Of a stretch of DNA of 64,000 nucleotides, positions 48,461 through 59,826 are shown piece after piece (position 1 is the first letter of the stretch; the number at the start of each line of letters is the position of its first letter). Location of the stretch: positions 1 to 64,000 of the forward strand of contig JABCPU010000094.1 of NCBI GenBank assembly GCA_016800925.1. Reading direction: 5' to 3'. Origin of the DNA: Suillus spraguei. Its lineage: Eukaryota > Basidiomycota > Agaricomycetes > Boletales > Suillaceae. The notes beneath the pieces were generated by a model. That model was given only the letters and a program-made list of their open reading frames with translations. It had not been told where the DNA came from and did not search any database. The position numbers and the translations under genes were made by a program.

Positions 48461-48700
48461 CCTCTCAACAAGACTTGGCGGTACATATCAAATGAACTGG
48501 GCCCATGATGGGCAATGCACAAGTCTATTTGCCAATCGAGGAGGTCTCATGTAATAGCTCGAAATAACTGACAATACGTAGACCACTTGGGAACCTCACA
48601 TGCGAAGCTGGAGATAACATTTTTATGAATCCAATAGCGACAGTTAGTCCATGAAATTCAAGAGATAAGATAAATGATTTGTTTCCGGGTTCCTTCTGTT
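48461..48700 (+). pseudogene. 3' fragment of the ankyrin-like gene
   Basis: Reverse-complement match to 52560-52820 (last exon and 3' flank of the gene at 53 kb), with shared CATGCGAAGCTGGAGAT and GTGACAGTTAGT-type stretches and scattered mismatches. It is not functional. Confidence 0.75.
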
Positions 48701-49136
48701 GGGAGCAACAGAATCTCTTGAACAAGGTGGAGCATGTCTATTGCTCATTCTTATTGACCTGCAGGCACCAAGATGGACTGCATAGGGAAAGGGTGCTGGA
48801 TGGTCGGTTAGACTCGCTGGACGGCTGGAAGAACTCGCAGAGATGCTGGAGAGTGTACATGACCATGATTGGAATAGGATAGCGCGGTTGGGAGCGGTTT
48901 GAGATTTGTGTTTAGTAGATGTGATAGCGCGCACTTGATCAGTTGGAGTCCAGACCTAAGCTCATCGATGCACCAATCGCGACGTAACACTCATGATTGA
49001 ACAATCAATGCGAGGCTTAAATTACTCAACAGCATACAAGAGAATGTTACATCAATAACTGGCATGCGTGAAATCGTGGATACCTGGTGAACACTCGAGG
49101 TAATGGATAAAAGAGGGCGTCATAAGGATAAAGGAT
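48701..49136. other. Intergenic, nothing recognised
   Basis: Short ORFs only; 3' flank of the PARP-finger pseudogene on the right. Confidence 0.5.
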
Positions 49137-50319
49137 CTACTCATTGTCTTCTTCCTCTTCAAGGACTTCTTTGACTTGGAAGTTATCTTTGCTTTCTTGG
49201 CAGTAGGATGTCGGCTTCGAAGAGGTGGGTCGCTACAAAGGGGTTTAGTCAATCCCTTGGAGAGAACAGAAGCTTGCCGACCTTGCGCTTCTTGTTAGAC
49301 TCTTCTGCATCCTCCTCCTCCTGAACCTCAGCCATCGCCTCCGCAAAGTCCTCACCGGATTCTTCCTTTTCGTCCTAGAAATCATGCAAGGATGAGTTCA
49401 CGCAGAGCAGAGGTGAGTTTTATACTTTCTTATCAGCTCTCTTCCTTGCTGGAGCCTTCTCACTCACTTTATTCTCGGCAGCAGGCTTTCTCGCAGGCGC
49501 ACACTTCTTTGGTTTCTCCTCAGACTCTCCCTTATCTTCAGCATCTGACGAAAGCTGCAGCTTTTTGTGAAAGGCGAAGTGAAAATTAAGACGTTGAGAA
49601 GTTCTGAAAATGTCATACCTTTGCCCGAGGCTTCCTTGCAGGAGCCTTCTTTGGCTTGTCTTCAGCATCTTCATCTACTTCGTCCTCCGCCTTCTAAGCC
49701 TTTGCAGATGCACATTTTCTCTTTGGCTTCTCACCATCCTCTCCACTTACGGCTTTCTTGGTTTTTGCTGGTGCCCTCTTCTTGGGCTTCTCTTCGTCAT
49801 CTTCTACCTCTTCTCCAAGAGCTTTCCGTGCTGTTTCTGGGATATCATCGTCAGCAACTTTGCCTTCCTCCCATGCCTTGCGAAGGCGTTCTTTGTCTTC
49901 GTCTTAGAGGTCGTCAAAACCATCGAGCTCATCGGGATATTCAAATTGAGATTTCATGTTTGATATGATCTTCGCAGTCGTGCAACCCCAATGACGCCAT
50001 GCACTGCCGAACGAGTGTTAGAAGGCAATCTTTGAGCAGGATATGTCACTCACTAGCTGGTGTTCCCCCTGAAATCGACGCCAGAGCCAACACGAAGCTC
50101 CCCCCTTTGGCGATTAGATTGCCTGTAGTAAATGGTAAATGACGGAATATATCAATACAATTGACCGTACGCACCAGCGCAGGGTTTGGGACCTGTTGGT
50201 GAAAGCGTATGAACAACACACAAAGTCAATGAGTGGTATGCTATGCCACACCTTTGCATTTGGACCTGGCAGAAGTCGCGTATTCCAGGCGATAACCACT
50301 TTTTTTTTAGTGGTTCCAT
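49137..50319 (-). pseudogene. PARP-type zinc-finger protein with Lys/Glu-rich tail, disrupted
   Basis: Spliced minus-strand exons give the PARP-type zinc finger pattern: YRLEYATSARSKCKGPKPC, then GELRVGSGVDF, then WRHWGCTTAKIISNM, then DELDGFDDL, then AWEEGKVADDDIPETARKAL. Such fingers bind DNA breaks in PARP and ligase III; no catalytic domain is present here. A repeated KPKK.APA.K tail follows, then an acidic stretch (EEEDAEESNKKRK) and an end in EEEEDNE with stop 49137-49139. Lesions: TAA after DGFDDL (about 49906), TAG within the tail (about 49695), and a 9-base A run just after the apparent ATG (50317-50319) that is off by one. Both stops are one C-to-T change from a Gln codon. Confidence 0.75.
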
Positions 50320-52050
50320 CGCTAAGAGTGTTGAATCTGAGATATTTCAAGTGGGGAAGCGAAAGGAAGATATGTTGGGTGGTACGTCTCGACGCGATAG
50401 TTTTGTTGAATGGCACACCTTCAAAGGCTGGCCAGTGTGCCTGCCACACAGCGCACGAACTTGTATGTTGACCGCGCGTTTATTGTTGATTGTATTGTGG
50501 GGACGCTTCAACAAGAGCATCTTGAGAGAGATTTTCACTCAGGTTTGTTTGGACAAACAGAACTCAGCATTTCACATGTGGCGACTGATACTTGGGTATC
50601 AACTCGAACAAGGTGAATTTGTGGGTTTCGAACAATTTTACAACAACCCCTCAATAGTCCTTGGTGGAATGACCATCGTACATTTTCAGTTGAAACACTG
50701 GGATATTTTTTATTATTGTTCGCTGCTATTTAGCATCAGCTGAGGCTTACAGCATAGGCAAGTCCCTGCGATATCGCTTCCAAGGTAGACCATCAGAATG
50801 GTTTAATATTAGGAAAGTAATATCCTTTACAAACACAATGCATCATCGATAATTCTCTTTACGTCGGACCATCTGAAAGCACATTCACCGATATCAGCAT
50901 GATTCGGGTCTGCACCCGACATGAAACTAAAGTTAGTGTAGAGACCTTGTGAAACTCGTCGTGGAACAAAGTCAGGAAAGCATGCGAGAAACCTCGAAAC
51001 GCGGAATATCGTGCATCGTTGTAATCCCTGCAGTGGAGGATGATTCAGCAGATAGCTGGAAATGGTGTGAAGAAGGGCCTATCTAGAACAAACCTAGAAG
51101 TTATCGCAGTGAGCAGAAAAAATGCACCTTCCATGAGCCCGTATCCTGGAGAAGTACTGTAAATACCACAAGGCAGGGATAAAGAGTAAGCACCTCATTA
51201 TATCGCCAGAATAGTCCTTAACTAACACTCCTCACCCAACCTCAGTACTCTACAGTTCGTCAGGAATGGCCTGGATAGATTCTCGATCGAGGAAACCGCA
51301 ACTATAATGTGACCGGTATTCAATACTTGGGTCAGTGTGTTCCAGATCGCTTTCTTCTATCTAGCTTTCAAGACTAACATGATAGTCGCTTTGAGGGATC
51401 GGATCTTGTGTCTCGCAGATTACCCTTCCTCGCTTGCAAAATATCAATATCAGTTCATACGACGAACAGCTCTCACAATCATACTCACAGGTCATGTGAA
51501 GTGAAGCATCGGTAGCTGTATCAACTTAGCTCATTTTTGACATTTGTCAGTGTGCCGAAGTTTGCTGCTCAGATGTAGTTCAGAATAGACTAAACGCGCT
51601 AGCAAAGGTGGTCGAATACCACAGGCGTGGATAAAGCGTTGACTGATTCTGGTAAGACGCAACGGCAGTGCACATTAACTTGAGGATGTCGCATGGAAAC
51701 AATACACGTACCAGATAAGGACTCCATCCTCCTTCGAATGAAAGGTGGAATGGACATGGAGCTAGGGTACTTGTCGCTTGACAGACTGGCACATCAAAAT
51801 GATGAGCGCATCCATGAGTACCTTCGGGCAGATGTCAGAAAAAACGGCACGAGGTTGCAAATGAGCCCCAAACAGACCAGCAGAAACAATGCGTTCGCAA
51901 GACTGGTCCCTAAAGAGATGCGAGGGATGGAATAGATTTTGCACAGATTGGTAAAAGCTCTGGGGATTGATGACGAGGCGGAACAGGCTACTTGGTTGGG
52001 CCAGACTGAGCGTTAGGCTCAGGTTCGGACGTAAACAGATGAAGCCGCTT
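50320..52050. other. Gene-poor stretch, nothing recognised
   Basis: About 1.7 kb with short ORFs on both strands (for example 51693-51935) and no recognisable family or RNA. Confidence 0.5.
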
Positions 52051-52467
52051 CATCAGGAAATCATGAGTTTACTTATTCCTTACTTATTTCAAACTTTTCC
52101 CACTTATTTCAAATGGACCTACTTTTTTTCTGAAATTTGACAACTGCTTCAAAATTGAGTATTCCAATATGTTTGTTGGGCCTGAGAGACAAGTTTCATT
52201 GCATAAGACCAACAATTAGTGACTAGTATGAAGCTCGAGTGACACATTAATGCTGATGATTTTATTTCTCAAATATTCTCTTGAGGTACTATTTTGCAAA
52301 TTAAGAGTCCAATAATTTTATAGCACACATTTATAATGATGGCTAACAGATCCTGATAGTTCAGTTGGGACCAGGTGGTAATTTAAGAGAAATAAGTAGA
52401 TCCATTTGGAATAAGTGGGAAAAGTTTGAAATAAGTAAGGAATAGGTAAACTCATGATTTCCTGATG
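52051..52467. mobile_element. MITE-2, 417 bp, with about 75-bp terminal inverted repeats
   Basis: Both ends start CATCAGGAAATCATGAGTTT and stay inverted-complementary for about 75 bp with a few mismatches. Target duplication TT at 52049-52050 and 52468-52469. The AT-rich centre has no coding capacity. Its outer ten bases are the same as those of MITE-1 and the Plavaka element. Confidence 0.95.
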
Positions 52468-52759
52468 TTGGGAGGACTAGTTTTGGAACGGTAACATCAG
52501 CAACTTCATGAGTCTGTGATATTATAGTCGTGAGAACTATAGAGGGATGTAATTCTGCTTGTAGTGCTTAGCTCTTCAATTACATGAACTAACTGTCACT
52601 ATTCGATTCATAACAATGTCATCTCCAGCTTCGCATGTAGGGTTCCCTCGTGGTCTAAATATGGAGTCTTACTACAACAGTACAATGTCAGATAATTCGA
52701 GTTATTAGAAGGAAGTGTAAGAAATGCCTCCTTGACTGGCAAATAGACTTACTTGTGCG

Positions 52760-53973
52760 TTACCCAATCGCCCACTTCATTCGATATGCGCCAAGTGTTG
52801 TTGGGAGGAAGCGAATCCCGGCAGTCAGCGCCGTCTGTAGATCTTCAGTAGTAGCCAACGGGAGCACAATTCATTGTAGATCATAAAACAATCAGGCATC
52901 ACAGTTCATAAAGTCAGAACAAATTCAACCTACGTCCAAGGGACCAGAAACTTTGTGTCTGGCAATGATAATGGAATCTTCAGTGCTTCGGGTAGGGTTG
53001 CACGAACAGCCTGTTTCTGGCTGTGCGCCTCGATCAAAAGTACAGCGTTAAGACGCACTGGACGACTATGCTGCCAAAGACCAATCTCGGCGTGCCATAT
53101 TCCATTAGTAGGCTCTTGAATATTGAAACGAAACCACCATATGCGTCCTATAAGGAATGCCATCAGATTCATAAAGGAAAAAAGCGAGAGACGTTGGACT
53201 ACACACCCTCTGCAACAAATGCGTAGTACAACCCTAAAGTAGTGTCAAGGCCTAGGCGTTTTTGGAACATCCCGATTTGCAAAACAACGTTGAACTGGAT
53301 AGGGGCTTCATCGCATATATGTACCTCAACCTTGTCTCGCGGGCAACCTAAAAAGCTTCTCACGCGCCAGTCCGGTTCGCAGGCTAGCATCAAAATCAGC
53401 GGTCTTCCCGGTGCATATTACTGTGTACTGCTTACAAGTTTTAAATTTCAGCTGCCTGAATATTGCATGGTCATTTGTAGTCATGCATGCAGCGAACAAG
53501 TCGGACTCGCAATCAGAGGAATAATTGCCCGAAATCAACTTGTTCAATGCCCAGAGAGCTTGTGGCCGATTATTCATAATTGCCCAATACAGTGCTGTGT
53601 GGCCCTCGATATTGGGTTGGTTCAAGATCTCGGAGAGCTCTGCAGCTGGAAGAGCAGCAGCGCAGGCATCTACATTTGGATCCACAAAAGAAGGGGTGAA
53701 ATGAGGGGCTAAGACCATATCACGGATGCGGGATAGAACAGCTGCACGTTTCTGACCAAGTGAAGATATAGATGATTGACCGCATTGAATCGGACTTGCA
53801 GAGATTGCTATGTCATACGAGGGAGGTGCGGTGGTAGGAGTGGAAGCACTGTCAATAAAGACTTTGGACTCATTGGTAACCATCGATATTGTGGCTGGCA
53901 AGTGCAAGATTGGAATAGGGGTACGTTGATCCCGCGGAAGCAATTCTATATGTTTACCGGAAGCAATTGCCAT
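52760..53973 (-). CDS. Ankyrin-like protein of a repeat-associated fungal family
   Basis: ATG 53971-53973 starts MAIASGKHIELLPRDQR. An ankyrin-like helix pair is visible in LNQPNIEGHTALYWAIMNN (about residues 120-138). Then ESDLFAACMTTNDHAIFRQL, an intron (GTAAGC...GATGCTAG) and PRDKVEVHICDEAPIQFNVV. More short introns follow, then a beta-rich C-terminal part (WHAEIGLWQHSRPVRLNAVL, HSQKQAVRATLPEALKIPLS). It ends LGAYRMKWAIG at 52760-52762. No lesion was found once introns are removed, though the exon edges near 53190-53230 and 52870-52940 are tentative. Fragments of it lie at 4775-5180 and 48461-48700. Function unknown. Confidence 0.7.
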
Positions 53974-54412
53974 CTTAAAGTTTCATAGCCACCAAAAATT
54001 GACCATAGTATTAGTATGATAGGACAGGTAAACATGAAGAAGGTGACGGAGATAAGCCTGCTCGAGTCTTGACTTTCTGATGCCTGGCGGTCTTCCTCAT
54101 CCTCCAGCGATCTCCTTTCACTTCATCAGCATCACTTGCCTTTTCTTTGCCTTCCACGATCCCGACTGTGCGATACCTCGGGCAGTGAGCAGGGTCTGTC
54201 GATGTTTAAAGTACGTATATCTTTCGACGTACCTGATACTCGAATACTTACGACTGATTTTAACCTGCAAGCTTTTGCAGAATGGCATTTGTCACGTGTG
54301 GATGTTTGACGGTCGTAAGTCAGCCACCTGCATTCCTCTCCCACATAGTATATCACTTCCACATAATATACCACTCCTATATACTATACCTCCCCAAAGC
54401 ACTTTACATTCC

Positions 54413-55436
54413 ATGGAGCGGAACGAGGACATTGAGATGCAGCGGCTCGCCACCACAAGTGACAACCCCGCCGACGCTGTCGACCACAACATTATCCCCA
54501 CCCCCGCCCCCGTCGTTCCCGCCCCCGTCCCCGTCGTTCCCACCCCCGTCGTTCCCACCCCCGTCGTTCCCACCCCCGTCCCCAACCCCTCCGACCCCAC
54601 CACCGCCACCGACCCCATTGTCTCCGCTACCGTCCCCGTCCCCGTCCCCCAGAACCGCAACCGCATAATCACTGTTCTTATCTGTGCCATGATTACCACC
54701 ACCGCCAATGCCACTACGGCTGCCAACACCGCTATGGCTGCTGCCAACACCGCTGCAGCTAGTGCTGATAACGCTGCGACTGCCACCAATGCCGCCGCGG
54801 CTGGTGTTAACGCCGCTATCGCTGCTGTAAATCCCACTCCTAGCCCAAATTCCATCCCTGCTACCCCCACAACGCCATCCATCTATATGGACCTACTCAT
54901 CAGAGAGGTCTCCGGCGTCACATCAGAGACCGAACTCGTACGGCAGATCAACCAAGGCGGATGGGACCAATTTATTCTGCGGGCGGTAAGGTGATCAGAC
55001 GTATACCGGTCGGGATCTGTGTTCCTGTTGGGTGGGTCTGTGGTCCTCTTTCAGGACCCAAACACCACAACCCACCACGCATCATACACGTCGTTCTTTA
55101 TCACTTTCTTCCTATTGCTCGCATCCTTTCAATACAATAAGCACGCAACCTCTGAGGTCGGGGGCTTCGACCGCCGCAACGTACAAGTCAGTTATTTTAA
55201 TTTGTCTACTGAGTATTTCTTACATGCGTTTCAGCTATATTCGACACTAACCTTGGTGTCTGTTGGAATTACATATACTGGCTAAATGCAGTTTTTCGGT
55301 CAGTGTGATAATTCTGCTGTGGCAGAAGCGTGGTATAGCTAGTAGAGCTATCAAAGTCATTTCAATCATCTTCACCATTCTCATTTTTGTGCTTCGTTTT
55401 GTAGTACCATTTTTACGTCGCATTACAACCCAGTAG
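54413..55436 (+). CDS. Pro/Ala-rich N-terminus membrane protein, unknown
   Basis: ATG 54413 starts MERNEDIEMQRLATTSDNPA. A PTPVVP repeat region and an Ala/Thr/Asn-rich region with heptad-like periodicity (about 100-155) follow. A conserved-looking segment comes next (LLIREVSGVTSETELVRQI), then an intron at about 54989-55055. The next exon has SFFITFFLLLASFQYNK. Further hydrophobic pieces lie at 55237-55285 and 55293-55436 (IIFTILIFVLRFVVPFL), but their splicing is unresolved. The layout (low-complexity Ala-rich N-terminus, then three or four membrane segments) resembles gene M, so it may belong to the same broad family. Not assigned to any known domain. Confidence 0.55.
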
Positions 55437-55477
55437 CGGCATGGACTAGTTGTATTCGGACAATGTTAATGTTATTT

Positions 55478-55750
55478 CATCAGGAAATTCACACATTCCT
55501 TGACGTGCCCTTATGCGGACTTATTTACACTTAACTGCCTTGGTGAAATTGAATCTACTTGTCCAAAATTTCAATGTGAATGAATTCAGAAAAAAAAAGT
55601 TGAGATATATTAATATACATGTTTTATTGTATTTCGCACTCAAAAAATATAAGATATGCCAGGTGAATGATGTGAGAGAGAGCAAACAAGTTTTGAGATA
55701 AGTGAGTTAAGCTGATTAAGCATGTTAAGGAATGTGTGAATTTCCTGATG
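55478..55750. mobile_element. MITE-1 copy, 273 bp, target duplication TT
   Basis: Same termini as the other MITE-1 copies. Duplications TT are at 55476-55477 and 55751-55752. It lies only 117 bp from the left end of the Plavaka element. Confidence 0.95.
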
Positions 55751-56022
55751 TTCCAGCTTCACATGTAGGGTGCCATCGTGGTCTACATATTCAGTCTTAT
55801 GTTCGCACTGTCCTGTGTGTCGCTTTGCAAATAGACACAGCGTGTCTCTTCGAGTTCTCACTCTCGACATCAGGAAAACCCTCCCAAGGCAAATTAGGCA
55901 AAATTCATATAATATTGTAACATTAGCATAATAACAGCTGTTTATCTACAAAGTTGCTAAAGATGATAATGTCAGACGAGTTTTTTTTGAACAAGGCAAG
56001 AATTATCGAGAATTATCGAGAA

Positions 56023-59000
56023 TTATCTGAACATTGAAAAAGTATATCTATCTATGTACGAGTTCAACCAGAAGGTGTCACAGTCCTCAAGCACTGTATC
56101 ACTTGTCCACTCTCGCGGGGCTATGACACCAAACCTCGGAATAAGATGAACACTGCGCTCGATATCGGCTACTGGCACAATACTAGCCACAGTTTCACCT
56201 CCACGCAGTGATCGCGAGAGCTTATATAGCCCGCTATTGCGGTCTGGAGCTGGCGGAAATGGTGTAAACCACTCGACATACGCAAGGTGAGTAGGAAGAT
56301 GGACCGTTGGTGGGAAGAGCAGTGGGATAGATTTTGGGGGGAAGGTGAACATGACTCGAACTTGACCAACACGGAAATCTAGCATCAATACAAAGTAAGT
56401 AATACATACTAACGCTGACTGACAGATAACGCACCTCGAAGATCCTTCGCATTCATACCCACCCTCACCAGAGCTGTATCGGATCGGCGAGCAGTGAGGT
56501 GAGCACCCACATTGCGTTGTGGTTTTGCATGGACGCTGTCCAAAGTAACATGCGCGTCGCCATGGCCACGAGCATCGACCGAGCACCACTTGACCTTATG
56601 AAAGACAGGCAGTCGGTGGAACGGAAAATGAATGTCGCGCGCCAGCACATCAAGTGCTTGACTGTCGAGTGGCGCAGGATCGTTACCTCGACTCTGCTGA
56701 GCAATAAAGCGTGCGAGGGCATCGCGAAAATGAGTAGCGCCGTAATCTGTAGCCAGCTTTTCGAGGCTGACGGACTTCGCGCTAGGGTGTTTTGTCATGA
56801 CTTGTTCACGGCCGAATGTCATATCCGGTGGGCGTGAATGATAAGGATCAGCCTGGTGGCCACCAGCAAGTCGCCAACTAACATATTTTTGGTGTCGTAA
56901 AATCTTCTCCTTTCGTTCGAGCCAGCGGGTCATCTGGGCAAACTCATCCTTGTGATTCGTAGCGCGGTAGGCATCTTTCGCCAAGTCGATATGGAGCCGT
57001 TCTGTGTACTCTGTGTTATAATTGTCAGTAGAGCCGAACAGCATGATCATCAAATGATAGTGACGAGCAGCATGCAACTTCGGTAGGTTAAAGTTGTTTC
57101 GAATGCCGAGCTCGACGAAAATAAGCTTGTTTTCATGAAAAAGGTCCAGTGCCTCGTCCAGCAACTGAAGGGTCTCGGTGCTATGGCAAGGGTATTGCGC
57201 GAGGTACAGGAAATCAAGAAGCCCTCTAACAGCTCGTAGCAGACGACCTGCATTGAGATTGTTGGGCAGACGAATATCGATTATGATGCCGAGGAGGAAG
57301 CGGCATATCTGGGCATGTTCAGTGCCGCTTACGCGTGATAAGGTGGTGATACCCTTGGCGAATAATCTAATGTGATGGTTGGGAGGAAGGCGTCGACAAC
57401 GAGCATCTATTTCTGTGGCTCCACAAGCGGCCTCTAACCATGCTAAAAGGTGTTTCACCAAGCCCTGGTATAGCTGATGCAACACATCAGGCGTGACACC
57501 CTGAAAAATGTTCGCGAACGGCAGTCCCTCCCAGAAAGGATGTATTAAAGGTTTGATTCCTACTGCGGCACATGCGCGAACAAAGGCGAGATTGCCTTGA
57601 TCGAGTGCCGCGAGTGCATCCAGCACCTCACCAATATTTCGTAGGTGAAGTGGTACCGTATTGCTTTCAGTGTCGTCCTTCTCAACATCACATTTCGGGC
57701 AGTCACCAAACTTGATCCCTGTTGCGAGAAGCTGCTCGGGATAATCACCAACAAAACTCGCAAATAAAGGGTGGCAGCGGCGAAGAGCGCCATCACCACT
57801 GCGCATATTGATGCCCTCTAATCCAGCATGTTGCAATGGAGCAAGGACGCGACTCATGCAAGCGTGATATAAGTTTGCAATAGACCGACGGCGTGAGGCC
57901 TTATTGGTGATGTGCTCAAGTCGAGTAGTTGGTAGATAGGCCAGAAGGATATGTCCCCCTCGCGAAGGTTTACGGCGAATTTCTTTCGGGATGTTACCAA
58001 TCGTGAGATACATCGGGTATGCGGACTTGTTGCGAAACATAGTGACTTGAGTTTTGTCCGTCGAGATGATAATCGGAATGATGGTCCCACCAGGACGATG
58101 CTGATCAAGTTTTTTCTAAGGCATTATAAGTTACGAAGTTCAATTGATGTCACATAACAGTACTTACCTGCGTGTTCCACCACCACTTTCCAGTATGCAT
58201 ATCATGAAACAGACGAATGGTCTGATCCTCGTCAGTGTAATGGCGCTCCGGAGCGAATGTAAGGTATCTCGCAAAGTCGGGATCGCCGTACAGTGACTTG
58301 ATGCATTCGATGATGTCACGGTAATACACATCAAAGGATTCTCCTGCGACGACGACCTGCTCCCGTTTGAATTTGGGGCGTCCAGTTGGAAGTTCGTGGT
58401 CGATAATCTTGTTAAGTTCGTTGGCGTTCTTGAATGACAACCCTAAACGTTCGCTAACCTAGTAGTATTGGCTATAAATGAGTGGAACTTGTGAAGTGGC
58501 GAAAGAACTTACTCCATCAATGGAGAGCAGGTCCGAAAATGCTGTAGAAGTTGCTCCGCGAAGCTTCGCCCATCTCGCAACCTCCCATTCGATCTGGGAA
58601 TTGAAAGGATGGTATGGATTCTCGTCATTGGCGAGATGTGCGCCATATGCTGCATTGGCACCATGGTCAACTGAGCCATGCGACATACTCCGCCGGCCAG
58701 CACATGGATCAGGATAGGGCACCCTAACAAATCCAGAGTGGCCTCGTGCGCGAGCCTCGATGTCTTGACGAGCGTTCTGTTGATCCTCCAACTCGTCATC
58801 CGCAAAGGCATCGTCCAGTAGGTCCAAGTCATTGTCTTCATCGGCCTGAGGTTGCGATGGTGCAGCCTCCCATTCAGGTTCGAAGAGCAGATGATCATCG
58901 AAATCATCCTCATCACTATCAGCTGCGTGCTCACTCGCAGCAGGCCTCTCTAACTCATCCTCATTTCCGTTATAGTCTCCCTCAAAGAAATCGGCGTCAT

Positions 59001-59175
59001 CGAAGGCAAGCTCAGCTTCGTTGGCTTCATTCAAGGCTTCGTTGTTTGTTCTTGATCGCGACTGGCTGTAGAGTGCGTGACAACGTGGGTCGCGACTCTT
59101 TGCGATATGCTGGCTGAGTCCAGTTACGGTGAGATCATCACGGCCACAAGCTGAACAAGTTCGGTGACCATCCAT
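56023..59175 (-). CDS. Plavaka transposase, about 1000 aa
   Basis: Plavaka transposases are a fungal branch related to the CACTA/EnSpm group. The start at 59173-59175 gives MDGHRTCSACGRDDL and a C2H2-type finger (C-x2-C...H-x7-C-x2). The frame is also open back to an ATG at 59316. Acidic stretches follow to about 58500. After three introns (about 58461-58506, 58119-58168 and 56379-56435) the conserved core is continuous: IIPIIISTDKTQVT, then KSAYPMYLTIGNIPKEIRRK, then ILLAYLPTTRLE, then LFASFVGDYPEQLL, then CPKCDVEKDD, then GVTPDVLHQLYQGLVKHLL, then HLMIMLFGSTDNYNTEYTER. The Asp of ISTDKT and the DVLHQL region contain likely catalytic residues by family analogy. The C-terminus ends YTFSMFR at 56023. 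Intact as read. Confidence 0.9.
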
Positions 59176-59826
59176 AGTTATAATGGTGGGGGATGAAGAC
59201 GAAGCTGAAACGATGGGAGTGAGGGATGAAGACGAAGCTGAAACGATGTCAAAATGAAAAAGGGTAAGGGTGTGGTAGGGATGGGCAGGTAGTATGGGAC
59301 CATGTACAGCGGCCATAGTGAGCAGAACGGGCTGGATGATGGTGTCGCGAAGAGCTGGTCCAATTTGCCGTCATTACAGGGTAGTCAGTGCCCGATCAAC
59401 CTAGCAAATATTAGCACTGCAGCCGCCAGTAAAGCGAGGGAAAACATACTAAGTTGTGCTTTGACGGTGGTGGTACTGGTACTGGCTCGTGTTTTGGGAT
59501 ACCTGGGGATGACGATGGGTATCCGAGTCATGGGATACCTGGGGACGATGACTGGGGACGACGATGCTGGTGGGGCAGTGTCACGAAAGTCAGGGACAGC
59601 CTACAGCGCCGCCGATACAGTGCCGGTGAAAATACAGTTTAGCGCCCTTCACTGCTGCTACATAATTGCCCTGTTACATTGCGTTAGTAAAATTTTCAGT
59701 CCCATTCCCTTCCGTTTGACCATCACTCACATTCGTTTTAAAAAAATCTGCACGGCACCCTCGACGCTCCTTTATTCTTTCAAGTCCTACACATTCTAAG
59801 TCTCAAAAACAAAGAAATATTAATAA
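59176..59826. promoter_or_regulatory. Divergent promoter region of the Plavaka genes
   Basis: 650 bp between the two start codons. Near the transposase end it has a direct repeat (GATGAAGACGAAGCTGAAAC at about 59191 and 59227). Near 59500-59570 it has repeats of GGGGACGATGACTGGGGACG type. The position suggests a shared bidirectional control region; no core promoter element was identified. Confidence 0.5.

Noticed and set aside
48480..48530. GHDGQ-like motif as continuation of the Harbinger transposase
   Set aside because: The DNA here aligns to the 3' exon and flank of the ankyrin-like gene on the other strand, so the motif is most likely accidental.
54292..54882. 196-aa minus-strand ORF
   Set aside because: Antisense shadow of the Ala/Pro-rich N-terminus of the plus-strand gene, which has the ATG and intron signals.
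59302..59799. 165-aa plus-strand ORF between the Plavaka genes
   Set aside because: It overlaps the divergent promoter and the low-complexity GGGGACGATGACT repeats, with no conserved motif; treated as non-coding.
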